Source: Cepaea nemoralis (Eukaryota; Mollusca; Gastropoda; Stylommatophora; Helicidae). From it: DNA of 64,000 bases. The stretch lies in NCBI GenBank assembly GCA_014155875.1, contig JACEFZ010025061.1, positions 310,001 through 374,000 on the forward strand, in the 5' to 3' direction. The position numbers and the translations under genes were made by a program. Every line of letters starts with the position of its first letter. The stretch's first letter is position 1. The notes under the pieces are model-generated. The model ran no database searches, was not told the origin of the DNA, and worked only from the letters and a program-made list of their open reading frames with translations. Shown in pieces: positions 43,816-55,439 of this stretch.

Positions 43816-46212
43816 CTATGAGCCTTGGAGATCTTCTGCTGTATGAGTAGTCAGTGCTGCATCATCTGCAAAAAGTAGTTCTCTTACGCATCTTGGTCTT
43901 ATTTTGGTCTTTGCCTTGAGTCTTGATGGGTTAAAAAGTTTGCCATCAGATCTTGTGTGGAGGTATATGCCTTCAGTGGCAGTCCCAAATGCTTGCCTTA
44001 AGAGAACAGCAAAGAAGATACCAAAGAGTGTAGGAGCAAGCACGCATCCCTGCTTTACTCCGCTGCTGATGCTGAATGACTGGGATGTTGAGCCGTCAAA
44101 TAAAATGGTCCCCTGCATGTTTTCGTGGAATGATTTCACGAGACTAAGAAGGGTGGGTGGACATCCAACCTTTTCAAGGACCTTAAAAAGGCCGCTTCTG
44201 CTCACGAGGTCAAATGCCTTTGTGAGGTCGATGAAGGCTATATATAATGGCTTCCTCTGTTCTCTGCACTTCTCTTGGAGCTGCCGGAGTGAGAAAATCA
44301 TATCGATGGTGGACCTGTTGGGTCTAAATCCGCACTGCGATTCGGGGTAGATTCTTTCAGCAAGAATGTGTAATCTTTTAAGGATTACTCTGGCAAAAAT
44401 CTTGCCTGTAATGCTGAGAAGGGAAATGCCGCGATAGTTGTTGCAGTCGCTTCTGTCGCCTTTGTTTTTATAAAGAGTAACGATGTTTGCGTCTTTCATA
44501 TCTTGTGGTATTGATTTTTCTCTCCAGCAGAGCTGTAATATTGCATACAGTTCTGGGATGATTGTTTCTTTGCTACATTTTAAAATTTCAGGTGGAATAC
44601 TATCTTTTCCAGGTGCCTTGCCGGATTTGAGAGAGTCTAGTGCTTCGCTGATTTCTGTGAGGCAAGGTTCGTTATCCAAGGCATGCATGGCGGACTGTTG
44701 ATCGATGGCTTCCAGAGCTTCTTCGCTGACAGTGTTATCCACTGAGTATAGCTCTGAGTAGTGTTCTACCCAGCGATCCATTTGTTTCGCTCGATCTTTT
44801 ATGATTACCCCCTCAGTTGATCGTAAAGGGGCCATCTTATTTTTTGATGGACCGACAGCTTGCTTGATGCCCTCATACATTCCTCTTATATTTCCAGTGT
44901 CTGCACAAGTTTGAATTTGAGCAGAGAGCTGTAGCCAGTACCTGTTCGCACATCTTCTTGCCATCTGTTGTACTCTATTTCTGGCCGTTCGCAATGCCTG
45001 CAGTGTTTTCTCTGAAGGTGATGTTTTATACATCGAGAATGCATGTCTCTTTATCTCCAGGACTGGGAGCATCTCTTCAGAGTGTGCTTCAAACCAGTCG
45101 GTTGACTTAGTTTGCTTCTTGCCAAATGTTGATAGTGCTGTATTGTAGATGGTGTCGCGAAAATGACTCCATCTCTCGGTGGAATCTCCGTTTGTGGGGC
45201 CGGGCAGAGTATCCGCTAGAGCCTGCATGAATTTGTTGACCTTCTCTTTATTTTGGGTGCCACTGGTGTCAATGCATGGTCTTCCTTCTGTTCGGCTTCT
45301 GTAGATTCTCTTGGGCTTTATCTTCACCTTGCTGGAGACGAGTGAATGGTCGGTGTCGCAGTCAGCACCATGATAGCTGCGAGTCATCCGTACATTGCGG
45401 AGGTTGCTGTGTTTAGTGAGCACCAGGTCGAGTTGGTGCCAGTTCTTTGATCTGGGGTGCCTCCATGACACATTGTGTTGAGGTTTCGTGTCAAAGAAGG
45501 TGTTGGTCACGCACAGATTATGGTGGCTGCAGAATTCCAAGAGACGTTGTCCATTGTCATTGATCTTCCCAACGCCAAACTGTCCTAGACATGAAGGCCA
45601 AGATTCGTGGTCGGAGCCAACCCTGGCATTGAAATCCCCCAGGATAAAAAGATGTTGTTTCTCTGGTGTTTCACTGACTTCTTTGCTAAGAACGTCATAG
45701 AACTTGTCTTTAGATTCTGATGCTGCAGTTAGTGTTGGAGCGTAAACGCTTATAATACTAACTGGGCCTGCCTCTGTCTGGAGTTGGAGCTTCAATATTC
45801 TTTCAGTGCCATCACTTGGTGGTATGATGGAATTGAGCAGCTTGTTTCTGATAGCGAAGCCAACTCCATGCTCCCTGGTCTCTCCGCACGGCTTGCCATG
45901 CCAGTAGAAAGTGAAGTCCCTCTCCTTGATGCTTCCAGATTCTTGGAGTCTGGTCTCTTGCAGGGCGACAATGTCTATCCCCAGTCTTAGCAGTTCGTTG
46001 TTTATCACAGCAGTTTTGCGGGCATCCACAATCTCATTTAGATCGTCTGAGATGCCAGGGGTCATGGTTCTTACGTTCCATGTTCCCAGCCTTAGGGCCG
46101 GTTGTTTTGTTTTTTTCTTGCTGTTAGGTGTATAGATTGCGGTCCATGTGTCAGGATTTCCCCCTAAGCTCCACACACCCTCAGGAGCAGATGAACCATG
46201 GCGAGACAACAC
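43816..46212 (-). pseudogene. LINE ORF2: endonuclease and reverse transcriptase
   Basis: 798 open codons. APE-type endonuclease: LGTWNVRTM (42-50), ALQETRL with catalytic E86, LGDFNARVGSDHESWP (191-206) and the DTDHS box with H289. Reverse transcriptase: NNYRGISLLSITGKIFARVI, GFRPNRSTIDMIF, AFIDLTKAFD (catalytic Asp), GVKQGCVLAPTLFG and LLFADDAAL (D783, D784). All expected catalytic residues are present. The called start is not ATG; the true frame probably continues from a segment upstream (46346-46240, RDHRISLDSYRPPK) after a frameshift near 46240. Downstream frameshifts near 43815 and 43545 separate the C-terminal part, so the element cannot make the whole protein. Confidence 0.93.
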
Positions 46213-46431
46213 CTTATTGACTGGGGGCTGCCCAGCTTAGGCGGGCGGTAGCTGTCTAGTGAGATACGATGATCTCTCCCACCGTCGGAAGTAGCCCCTG
46301 GCGCCTTGCTCTTCGCCAATCGAGCATTAAGACTTATAACCGGCAAATGCTACTTCCCGTGTTGTGTCTCCGCTTTACGCGGTGCTGAAGTGACCTCTTC
46401 AGGGCACAAGCCTGGGCAATGGAAATCGGAG

Positions 46432-47150
46432 GCTAGGTTCTCAACACAGTACACAAACTTTATAACACAAGAATATAAATGTATGTGTGTACAACAGCTA
46501 GGTTCTAAACACAGTACACAAACTGTATAACACAAGGATATACATGTATGTGTGTACAACAGCTAGGTTCTAAACACAGTACACAAACTGCATAACACAA
46601 GGATATACATGTATGTGTGTACAACAGATAGCTTCTAAACACAGTACACAAACTGTATAACACAAGGATATACATGTATGTGTGTATAACAGCTAGGTTC
46701 TAAACACAGTACACAAACTGCATAACACAAGGATATACATGTATGTGTGTATAACAGCTAGGTTCTAAACACAGTACACAAACTGTATAACACAAGGATA
46801 TACATGTATGTGTGTATAACAGCTAGGTTCTAAACACAGTACACAAACTGCATAACACAAGGATATACATGTATGTGTGTACAACAGATAGCTTCTAAAC
46901 ACAGTACACAAACTGTATAACACGAGAATATAAATGTATGTGTGTATAACAGCTAGGTTCTAAACACAGTACACAAACTGTATAACACGAGAATATAAAT
47001 GTATGTGTGTACAACAGCTAGGTTCTAAACACAGTACACAAACTGTATAACACGAGAATATAAATGTATGTGTGTACAACAGCTATGTTCTAAACACAGG
47101 ACACAAACTGTATAACACAACAAGGATATACATGTATGTGTGTACAAGAA
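46432..47150. repeat. 62-65-bp array, right part, about 11 copies
   Basis: Continues 42800-42952 beyond the LINE. The units differ by GATAGCTTCT/GCTAGGTTCT and CAAGGATATACA/CGAGAATATAAA variants. Confidence 0.95.
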
Positions 47151-47174
47151 CTACAGTGCACAAATATTCTTGTG

Positions 47175-47385
47175 GGTTAAAAGAGTTAGTTGCATGTCCT
47201 TTACAGGATGTCGCAATCAACCCCAGCATTTTCTGGCTGTTTGTGATTTACTGGGCAAGTTTACATTCAGGATTTTGCCATTGCTTTCTGAATAACCCGG
47301 GCTCATACATTAGTTAAACATCAACACATGGCAGTCTGCTTCCAGATTGCCCGCAACTGATTTCGAGCACAGTATGTGGGATTGC
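47175..47385 (-). mobile_element. SINE family A
   Basis: Blocks TTAGTTGCATGTCCTTTACA, AACCCCAGCATTTTCTGGC, TTTGCCATTGCTTTCTGAAT, and CAGTATGTGGGATT at the head end. Inserted into the duplicated module. Confidence 0.82.
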
Positions 47386-47387
47386 AC

Positions 47388-47470
47388 ATTTCTTGTGGGT
47401 AGACTGCACATTTCTTGTGGATAGATTGTACATTTCTTGTGGGTAGATTGCACATTACTTGTGGGTAGAT
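47388..47470. repeat. 22-bp array (CTTGTGGGTAGATTGCACAT)
   Basis: Four copies. It corresponds to the single CTTGTTGTGGGTAGATGG of the module at 41955-41972, so a different segment of the same module has been amplified. Confidence 0.85.
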
Positions 47471-47519
47471 TTCCAAATTTTGAAACTTAGCCTGGGCAGT
47501 GACTTTTTCAACCAACTCT

Positions 47520-48480
47520 TTTCAACTTTCAAGATATTTTTAACATGTGCAACACATGCACAATCCCCTCTGGTTTTTCACCCTTGTCTGAGACGGCTTG
47601 GTGTTTGATCTGCTACCCTAGATTCAGGGTAGAGTATAATATCCTCAGGTCCGTATTTGATAAAAGTCACACCTTGATTCATACACCCCTCTTCTTTTGT
47701 TAGAGATAGAAGCAGTACCTCTAAGCCATCTGCCCTTTCCTCCTGCTCAAATGTTAAATCTTCTTGTATCTTTAAGTACTTGATTTATTAAGCAATTATT
47801 TACAAAATAACAGACCTATGCAATCACTGTGTGCATTTATAGCAGTGGTTATAGATAATGCAATCCAGCTGCCTTTATCACATACAAATAGCCAGTGTTT
47901 TTGTTAATGACTTTCAACTTTTTGCATGCAAAAGGCAGCTTATTGATTGAAATGGAATTGCTATTTGTATCCACGTGGATAGATTTTGGATCACTGTGAT
48001 GGTTTAACTGTTTTTTTTTCTTGTTTTAGCAGAAGTCAGCAAACCTGGCATATTGATTACCCCTTTTTTTTTTTAAAGCGCTGGCAGCTTTACTCTTTAA
48101 CCCCGCATTCATAATTTGTTTGTTGATGCAAATTACACTTTCATTCTTGATGCGGTCTGTGATCTTCTGATTACTTAGGTTTCATTTTCAGCTAGGAATG
48201 TTGGGATAGCGTGTTACCACTGTTTGTCGGTTTATTTCTGTGCATATCAGAGAACTGTTTTATACATTTTAGTGTTTATTTATTTCCATACCTCTTGATA
48301 ACTGATAACAGTTGAAAAGACACTAAAATATATAAAGGCTTTTGCCATTTACTTTGTGATCAAATCTCCTGGATCTGATTTGTACTCTAAATAAAATATA
48401 TTCATGTTTTACGGAATAAATTTACCATATCTTACTGATGATGGGAAGTATTGCTATGATTTTAAGTAACAAAGTAAATA
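47520..48480. other. Unannotated AT-rich stretch
   Basis: About 960 bp. Short T-runs, no ORF of note, no recognised element or splice-bounded block. Confidence 0.5.
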
Positions 48481-50435
48481 CTATGTATTTAAACATCTCA
48501 TCCCATCTCTTGTACCTTGCGATGTCGAGGTGAAGTATAAACTTCGTGAGAGTGCCCGATTATGGGCTTCATGTATCGATATTCCCATGGACTCTGCTAT
48601 TCCCTGCGTCCATCGTTTACGTGGTCGGCCTCTTCCTCTGCTTCCATCTGGTCTGTACATCATTGCTTGTTGTGGTATACTGTTAGTTGGTAACCTACTT
48701 GCATGGCCAAACTATTTGACTTGCTGCCATATAATAAAATCTAGTGCAGCTGTAACCCCCACTTTAGTCCTGATTTCTTCATTTCTGATCTTATCTCTTC
48801 TTGATACATTGAGTATTCTTCTCAGGAATCTCATTTCTGTTGTTGTGATTTTTCTTTTCTCTTTTTCTGTCATTGTCCAGGTTTGGCATTAGTAACATAG
48901 AGTTGGTAGGAAGATTGTGTTGTAAAGTGCTTTCTTAGTAGTTATTGATACATGTTTGTTTTTAAGTATTGGTGCCATTTGTCCAATGAGTTGATGTGCC
49001 TTATTGCATCTATTTTCGATCTCATCTTCTGATTTGCCATTTGATGATATTATACTTCCTAGGTACTTGAAACTCTTTACTTGTTTCAAGGGATGTTTGT
49101 TTAGGTGAATTGTTGTTGCTTTTTCTTCTTTAGTTATAGTCATTACCTCTGTTTTACTTGTGCTAATTTTCATGTTATGTTCCCTACACATTTCGTTTAG
49201 ACTATTCATGTGGTCTTGTAATTCAGCTTCTGATTTTGCTATTAGTGCTTAGCTGTCCACAGACAGGAGTTCTCTAATGGTTAGATTTGCAGATGGTTCT
49301 TCTTCTGTGTTCTCGTCATGCTGTGTTCTTGTGGTCTCTGTTTTGCTGGTTTCTTTACATATGTTGTCTATATATGTTATAAAAAAGAGAGGGGACAGGA
49401 CACAACCTTGTCGTACTCCGGATCTTATGGTGAAGGGTTCTAGTTGCTCTCACTATGCATTCACTGTTGTTGTATAAGCTTCTACATAGGTTTGTTAGAT
49501 GTGTACTCACTCCATATTGTTTAAGGATTTCCCACAGCTTGTTTCTGTCTACTCTATCAAATGCCTTTTCTTGGTCGACAAAGGCTAAGTGGAGTGTTTC
49601 ATTGAATTCGATTGATATTTCTATAAGTTGTCTAAGAGCAAATATGGCATCTGTGCATCCTTTGTTTTTCCTAAATCCAAGTTGTGTTTTGCTTAGCTGG
49701 GGTTCTATAATAGTTTGTGATCTTTTCTCAAGAATTTTGCATAATATTTTCCCATTATGACTCAATAGTAAAATGCCTCTGTATTGTGTGCAGTCTCTTT
49801 TGCTGCATTTGTTTTTTCCAAATTGGGACAATTATGGCGTTTCCCCAGTCTCGTGGTGTCTGTTGTTCTACCCAAACATGGTTAAATAATCTATGTAGCC
49901 ATGCTGTTCCTACTTCTCTTGCTGCTTTAATTAGTTCATTTGGTATTTCATCTTGTCCTGGTGATTTGTTCAATGGGGCTAATCTGATGTCTTCTATAAT
50001 TTCTCCTTTCAGTATGTCTGGTTCTAGTTCTTCGGTGACATCTGTGTAGGTCTCTTGAATTCCTGTGACATCTGATGGAATGTTGAGAAGTTCGAAGTAC
50101 TGCTTCCATCTTATTAGGATTTGATTTTGTTTACTTATTGGTTCTCCATATTCACTGTTAATTATTTCAGTTGGGTCAAAGGGTTCTCCTCTGGTTCGCA
50201 TTGCACTTATCTTTTTATAGAAGTTTCTAGTTGCCTCCTTGTAGTTTTTATTTAGAGTTTCTCCATACTCCTCCCAGTCTTTTTGTTTTTCTCTCTTTAC
50301 TATTCTATTCACATGTCTTCTTGCTATTCTGTATTCTATGTAATGCATTCCTGTTTGCTCTTCGACCACTTTATATTTTTCCTTTTTGTCTTTTACAGCT
50401 TTCTTTACTTCTGCGTTCCACCTACTTGTTATTTA
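48481..50435 (-). pseudogene. LINE ORF2, RT to C-terminus (interrupted copy)
   Basis: Frames in order on the minus strand. 50369-49755 is a linker and RT palm start, with APLNKSPGQDEIPNELIKAA. 49831-49355 has QYRGILLLSHNGKILCKI, LGFRKNKGCTDAIFALRQL and LAFVDQEKAFDRVDRNKLW (catalytic Asp). 49209-48889 has KTEVMTITKEEKA and FKYLGSIISSNGKSEDEIEN. 48663-48481 is the C-terminal tail PDGSRGRGRPRKRW. The YxDD region falls in a broken stretch. Its endonuclease part lies beyond the inserted element, at 51490-52330. RTE/CR1-like wording. Confidence 0.85.
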
Positions 50436-51490
50436 CAATGCCTTTACAATGCTCAGAGATTGAAGGCCAAGACCAAAATTAGGAGGGTACTGATCAGAGA
50501 GTTGCTTTTTGCAGATGATGCTGCAGTTACGACCCACTCTGAGGAAGAATTGCAATGTCTACTATCTGCATTCTCCAATGCTTGTTCTGAATTTGGTTTA
50601 ACAATTAGCAAAAAGAAGACAGATTATGTCACAAGGTGCACATGGGGTACCATCAATCTTTATTGACGACGCCGAACTAGAGATGGTAGACCATTTTACA
50701 TATCTAGGATCAGTGGTAAATAGCAAATTATTCCTAGATCAGGAAATCAACATCCGGATTGGTAAGGCAGCAACAACAATGAACAGGTTAAGAAAAAGAG
50801 TCTGGGAGAACAGGAAGCTTACTGCCAAAACAAAAGTCCTTGTCTATCAAGCCTGTGTCCTTAGTACTCCTCTTTATGGCAGTGAAACCTGGACAACTTA
50901 CTCACACCAAGAGAAACATTTAAACAGCTTTCATATGCAGTGTCTGCGAAGAATTCTTGGTATTAAGTGGCAAGAAAAAAATCACAAATACTGAAGTATT
51001 GGAAAGATCAGATTGTGTGACAGTGTATTCCATGCTCAGTCTTCGTAGACTTAGATGGATAGGACATCTTAGGAGGATGGATGATGGTAGAATACCAAAG
51101 GACATCTTTTTTGGTGAATTACAGATGGGTAAGAGATCTCAGGGTCGGCCTCTACTACGACACAAAGATGTGTGTAAGGGGGACATGATTGATACAGGCA
51201 TTGATAATGCACATTGGGAGCAAGTCGCCGCTGAACGTGTTGCATGGAGGGCAAACATCAGAAATGGAATAAAGACAAAGGAGAAAATTATTGCAGATAA
51301 GTCACACACCGAGCGTTTGAGTCATAAGATGGTGCATGATGGTGGAAATGACCACGTGTTCACATGCACCCACTGTGAACGGACATTTACAGCGCAAATT
51401 GGCCTTATCAGCCACATTCGCTACCGCCATAGGTAAAAGTTATTATGCCTTTTTAAAGCACAAACTATCGTCTGTCAAGACGGCAAGGTG
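50436..51490 (+). pseudogene. 5'-truncated LINE inserted into the minus-strand LINE
   Basis: Plus-strand frames: LKAKTKIRRVLIRELLFADD (RT catalytic box) to about 50640; then FIDDAELEMVDHFTYLGSVV and SLYGSETW-type text (50626-50994, cloned wording STPLYGSETWTTY); then RLRWIGHLRRMDDGRIPKDI and the C-terminal finger CTHCERTFTAQIGLISHIRY (50957-51436). Same family as 42953-46431. The 3' end is about CAAGACGGCAAGGTGCCAAT at 51477. CAATG occurs at both junctions but is too short to prove a target duplication. Confidence 0.85.
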
Positions 51491-52335
51491 CCAATGTGTT
51501 TCCTTCTACTGATGGTTCTTATTGTGGCAACGACTGCTTTGTGGTCTGTGTTTATACCTAAATTGGGCACTGCCCTGGCATCCAATGTATTTCTCTTTCT
51601 GTTATTTCTTGTTAATATAAGATCAATTTGGAGTTTAGTATCTAAATCGTTCCATTTATACCAGGTGTATATTTGTGAGTCTTTATATTTATAGAATGTA
51701 TTTGTTATACAGAGGTCATGTTGGCTGCATAGCTCTATCAGTCTACTTCCGTTATAATTTCTTTCATTATGTTGGTCTCCAAATGCTCCAAGATGTTTTT
51801 CTTTGCCCGTATTATGGGTTGCACCCGTGTGCCGTGATGATGATCCGTCGACTAAACTAAACTAGACTAAACTTTCTTTGCCTGCTCTGTTGTGTCCTAG
51901 TCTTGCATTGAAGTCTCCCATAACTATGATGTTGTCCTCTTTATCTATTTTATTTAGCACATCATGGACGTCTTCATAGAAGTCCTCACATTCTTGCTCA
52001 TTATTGTTTGTATTACATGGTGTGTATATTTCTAAATATGTTGTAATTGTTTGTTCATTTATTCTCACTGTTATGATTCTTTCTGATATATATTTTGTTT
52101 CTAGTATTCCTCTTGCTAGCCGTGGTTCAATGACTATTGCCACACCATGTCTTGCCCTTTCTTGCTGTTCCACTCCAGAGTAGACAAACGTGTAACTGTG
52201 GTGGATCTCCTTGCATCCTTCCCCCTTTATTCTGGTGTCTGCTATTCCCATCAGTCCAATTTTTCTCTCTTTCATTGTTTCTATAAGTTCTTCTTTACTA
52301 TTAAAACCACAGACGTTCATTGTGCCTATTTTTTG
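51490..52335 (-). pseudogene. LINE ORF2 endonuclease part of the interrupted copy
   Basis: 52320-51862 reads MNVCGFNSKEELIETMKERK, LMGIADTRIKGEG, RHGVAIVIEPRLA and IIVMGDFNARLGHNRAG (GDFNA motif). Near the insertion, at about 51530-51490, the frame gives GINTDHKAVVATIR (the DH catalytic box). It continues after the insertion, at 50430, with SRWNAEVKKAVKDKKEK. A short TAAACTAAACTAGACTAAAC stretch at 51850-51870 interrupts the frame. Confidence 0.8.
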
Positions 52336-52744
52336 AATTACTGATCTATCTCATAGTCCATTAACATTGCTGGGTTTGTATCCATTTGAGTCAGTCCGTT
52401 TATACTTCTTAGTTTTTCTACGAGCAGTATGAAGATCACCTGCCAGCTTGCTAGGCCAGTCGCAGGTTTAGGACAAAAATCTGACCATAGGGAGTCCATC
52501 CCCTATAGCGAGCCATATCCCCGTTAGCCCATGTGAAGGTGGGGTTGACTTGTGTAGTCTGCAGGTCATCGGCAGGTTACTAATTTTCACTTTTCACCCT
52601 TCCTGGGAGAGGCTAGCCGATCCTAACCCTGCTGGCTGCAGGGCCAGGCACAGTCCAGACCTTGTAGACCATGTATTTAAACATAGTCTTTTTTTTCTGG
52701 TTGAGATAAACAATGTTTATTCATTATTTAAACATTTCTGAATC

Positions 52745-53205
52745 AAATGCAAAGTTGAGAACCTGTGATCTGATGTCATGGACAATTAGTAATCTGATAT
52801 TCTGGACAATTTGTAAACTGATATCTTGGACAGTTAGAAAACTGATATTCTGGACAATTGGTAAACTCTGATATCTTAGTTAGTAAAGTGATGTCCTGGA
52901 CAATTAGTAAACTGATATCCTGGACAGTTAGTAAACTGATATCCTGGACAATTAGTAAACTGATATCCTGAACAGTTAGTAAACTGATATCCTGGACAGT
53001 TAGTAAACTGATACCCTGGACAGATTGTAAACTGATATCCCGGATAGTTAGTAAACTGATATCCTGGACAGTTAGTAAACTGATAACCTGGACAGTTAGT
53101 AAACTGATATCCTGAACAGTTAGTAAGCTGACGTCCTGGACAGATAGTAAACTGATATCCTGAACAGTTAGTAAAATGATGTCCTGGACAGTGTTAGCAA
53201 AGTTG
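52745..53205. repeat. 24-bp array (AACTGATATCCTGGACAGTT)
   Basis: About 19 copies of a 24-bp unit; the cores TATCCTGGACAGTTAGTAAA and TATTCTGGACAATT alternate. Confidence 0.95.
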
Positions 53206-53209
53206 ATAA

Positions 53210-53350
53210 GGAGCTGCGCTGATATTGTCATGAGCATGGCTGGATGAAAATGTGAGGTCTGGGCTCATTACCTGCTAAGTGAGGGGAAAAATTGGTCACC
53301 TATTCTTCCATGCATTCAGGCCTACAAAATATTGTGATCACAGACTCACA
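53210..53350 (+). repeat. Third partial copy of the arm module
   Basis: TATTGTCATGAGCA, GGTCTGGGCTCATTACCTGC, TAAGTGAGGG and CATGCATTCAGGCCTACAAA match 42040-42160. Confidence 0.75.
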
Positions 53351-53384
53351 GCAGGAAATTGCTTATGAACAATTTTTTTTATTA

Positions 53385-53495
53385 TCATTGTTAGTTACTC
53401 TGGCAGTCCAAGGAATTTGCAGCATTTTTTTTTGGTTGTTAGTGATTTTGCAAGTTTATGTTCAGTAGTTTGTCATTGCTTTCTAAATGACCAGC
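53385..53495 (-). mobile_element. SINE family A, truncated
   Basis: GTTAGTGATTTTGCAAGTTT, then TTCAGTAGTTTGTCATTGCT. It sits between the two halves of the 24-bp array. Confidence 0.75.
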
Positions 53496-53990
53496 AGTTA
53501 GAAAACTGATATTCTAGACAATTAGTAATCTGATATTCTGGACAGTTAGTAAACTGATATAATGGACAGTTAGTAAACTGATATAATGGACAGTTAGTAA
53601 ACAGATATAATGGACAGCTAGTAATCTGATATTCTGGACAGTTTATAAACTGATATAATGGACAGTTAGTAAACATATATAATGGACACTTAGTAAACAT
53701 ATATAATGGACAGTTAGTAAACAGATATAATGGACAGCTAGTAATCTGATATTCTGGACAGTTTGTAAACTGATATAATGGAAAGTAAGTAAACTGATAT
53801 AATGGACAGTTAGTAAACTGATATTCAAGACAAATAGTAATATGATATTGTGGACATTTAGTAAACTGATATAAGGGACAGCTAGTAATCTGATATTCTG
53901 GGCACTTAATAAACTAATATTCTGAACAATTCGTGAACTGATACACTAGGCAATTAGAAACTGTATTCTAGATACTTAATAAACAAGCTA
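53490..53990. repeat. 24-bp array, second part (AACTGATATAATGGACAGTT)
   Basis: About 20 further units, dominated by the TATAATGGACAG variant, which is rare in the first half. Confidence 0.95.
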
Positions 53991-53999
53991 AAAAATCCC

Positions 54000-55070
54000 A
54001 AGAAGTTGTATTAGCCTCTTTTGTTTATTATCTTTGTGAAATTATAAAGTAAAGATCTGAAGTAAGTAATACATTTGTATTTTTTTTTAAAAGTGATACA
54101 TACAACAAAACCAGGCTGATTTCTCAACGAGAAGGCAACTCCTGTCGCAATAACTTGTTTCAGTTTTAATACTAGAATCACAGAACCTGAATGCATTTTG
54201 TAAACCTGGTTCACATATTTAGTTTACAGGTATGACAAACGAAAAACACATTGTTTATTTTTTGGCCTTAATTCTATTATTTGTAATACTTTTTAACAAA
54301 TAACTTTGTTTGGAGACATTAGCATAGTGGAATGTGGACCTCTCTCTCTCTCTCCCTACCTACTTACCTACCTGCCTGCCTGCCTGCTTGCCTGCCTGTC
54401 TGTCTGTTTGTCTGTGCGTTTCAGGGTCCAAAAGTTTGTCACTTGACTTTTATACTGCCTTTCTTGAACAAAATATTTGGGTTTCGGTTTCCCAGATTTT
54501 CAAATTTCTCTCCAAGTTCCCATGTGCCATGGATGCGAATGTCTCTCTGTGAATCATAGGCGAAAGATAATCTTAAGTGCCATTGGTGAATCTTCTCTGT
54601 GCGGGTGCTCTTCTGTGCCATCTCATTTATGACTAGAGGTAACATGATCTTATCACTGTAGGCATCTCTATTATTATAGTAGTTACGGTTAGGCTCTTCC
54701 ATTCTATACAATCCATAACGACTGACTGTCAGAACACAACTCAACACTTATTTGATAATGTAACACAGGCTCTGTTTTAAATACTTTATTGTCCTCTGAA
54801 CTATTGTACAATTCACATTGTCATTTATACGAACATATTTGTCCGACGATATTTTACAATACATTTAAAATCTCGACAATTACTATTAACTATTGTTATA
54901 GTGGCACAATCACTGGACATTGCTGTCTTTACAATGTGGTGCCTCCACACTCAACCACAACCACAATTTGAATGATCACTCTGTCATCTTCATGAATCTT
55001 GCTTATTCGCATTGGTGACAACTCTGGGTGCGCCCCGTGGCTCAAGATCCACGTATGTCACATACTTCGG
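54000..55070. other. No gene recognised
   Basis: Contains only a short imperfect CT/CCTA/CCTG microsatellite (54343-54420). Remaining sequence has short frames without splice-site support. Confidence 0.5.
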
Positions 55071-55074
55071 CATG

Positions 55075-55170
55075 ACTATATTTTAACATGCCATGAGCCG
55101 TAAATTGGGTCATGGCACACCGGATGTTTAAGAACACACATTCTTATCCATTCAGCCATGCTGATCTACT
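55075..55170 (-). mobile_element. tRNA-derived SINE head related to family B
   Basis: On the minus strand GCATGGCTGAATGGATAAGA, then GTGTGTTCTTAAACATCCGG, then TGTGCCATGACC. It matches 13984-14036. The A box TGGCTGAATGG is intact; the B box is lost or diverged. Confidence 0.7.
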
Positions 55171-55439
55171 TTTTAATTTTATATTATCATATCCTTCTGC
55201 AGTCGTTATTCCTCCTATCTGTTTCCATCTCCTGAAACTGCCTTCATGTCCTCTCTATGTTATTCACCCATATGTTATGGGAAGCAAAGAATCTACCATG
55301 AATGTCATACAAAATAATCTGGAAGGGTTGACTTGGATCTGGCTACTTCATCTCATAGAAAACTTTAACTACAAAGCCCAGCCAAACATGAACAAGTCTA
55401 AAGACAAGGATGATCAGGTTTGCTACATCATTGGTGTTT

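Larger units (their letters stand above)
42953..46431 (-). mobile_element. Nearly full-length EN-RT LINE inserted in the minisatellite
   Basis: About 3.48 kb on the minus strand. The left flank ends GCTATGTTCTGAACACAG and the right flank begins GCTAGGTTCTCAACACAG. Removing one of these 18-bp copies restores the minisatellite unit exactly, so they are the target duplication. The 3' end is a (CTA)4 tail. Coding content: N-terminal segment (46346-46240), EN-RT ORF (46212-43816), RT thumb region (43756-43481) and C-terminal zinc finger region (43484-42969) in changed frames. Group I/Nimb or Jockey-like by wording; not resolved. Confidence 0.92.
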
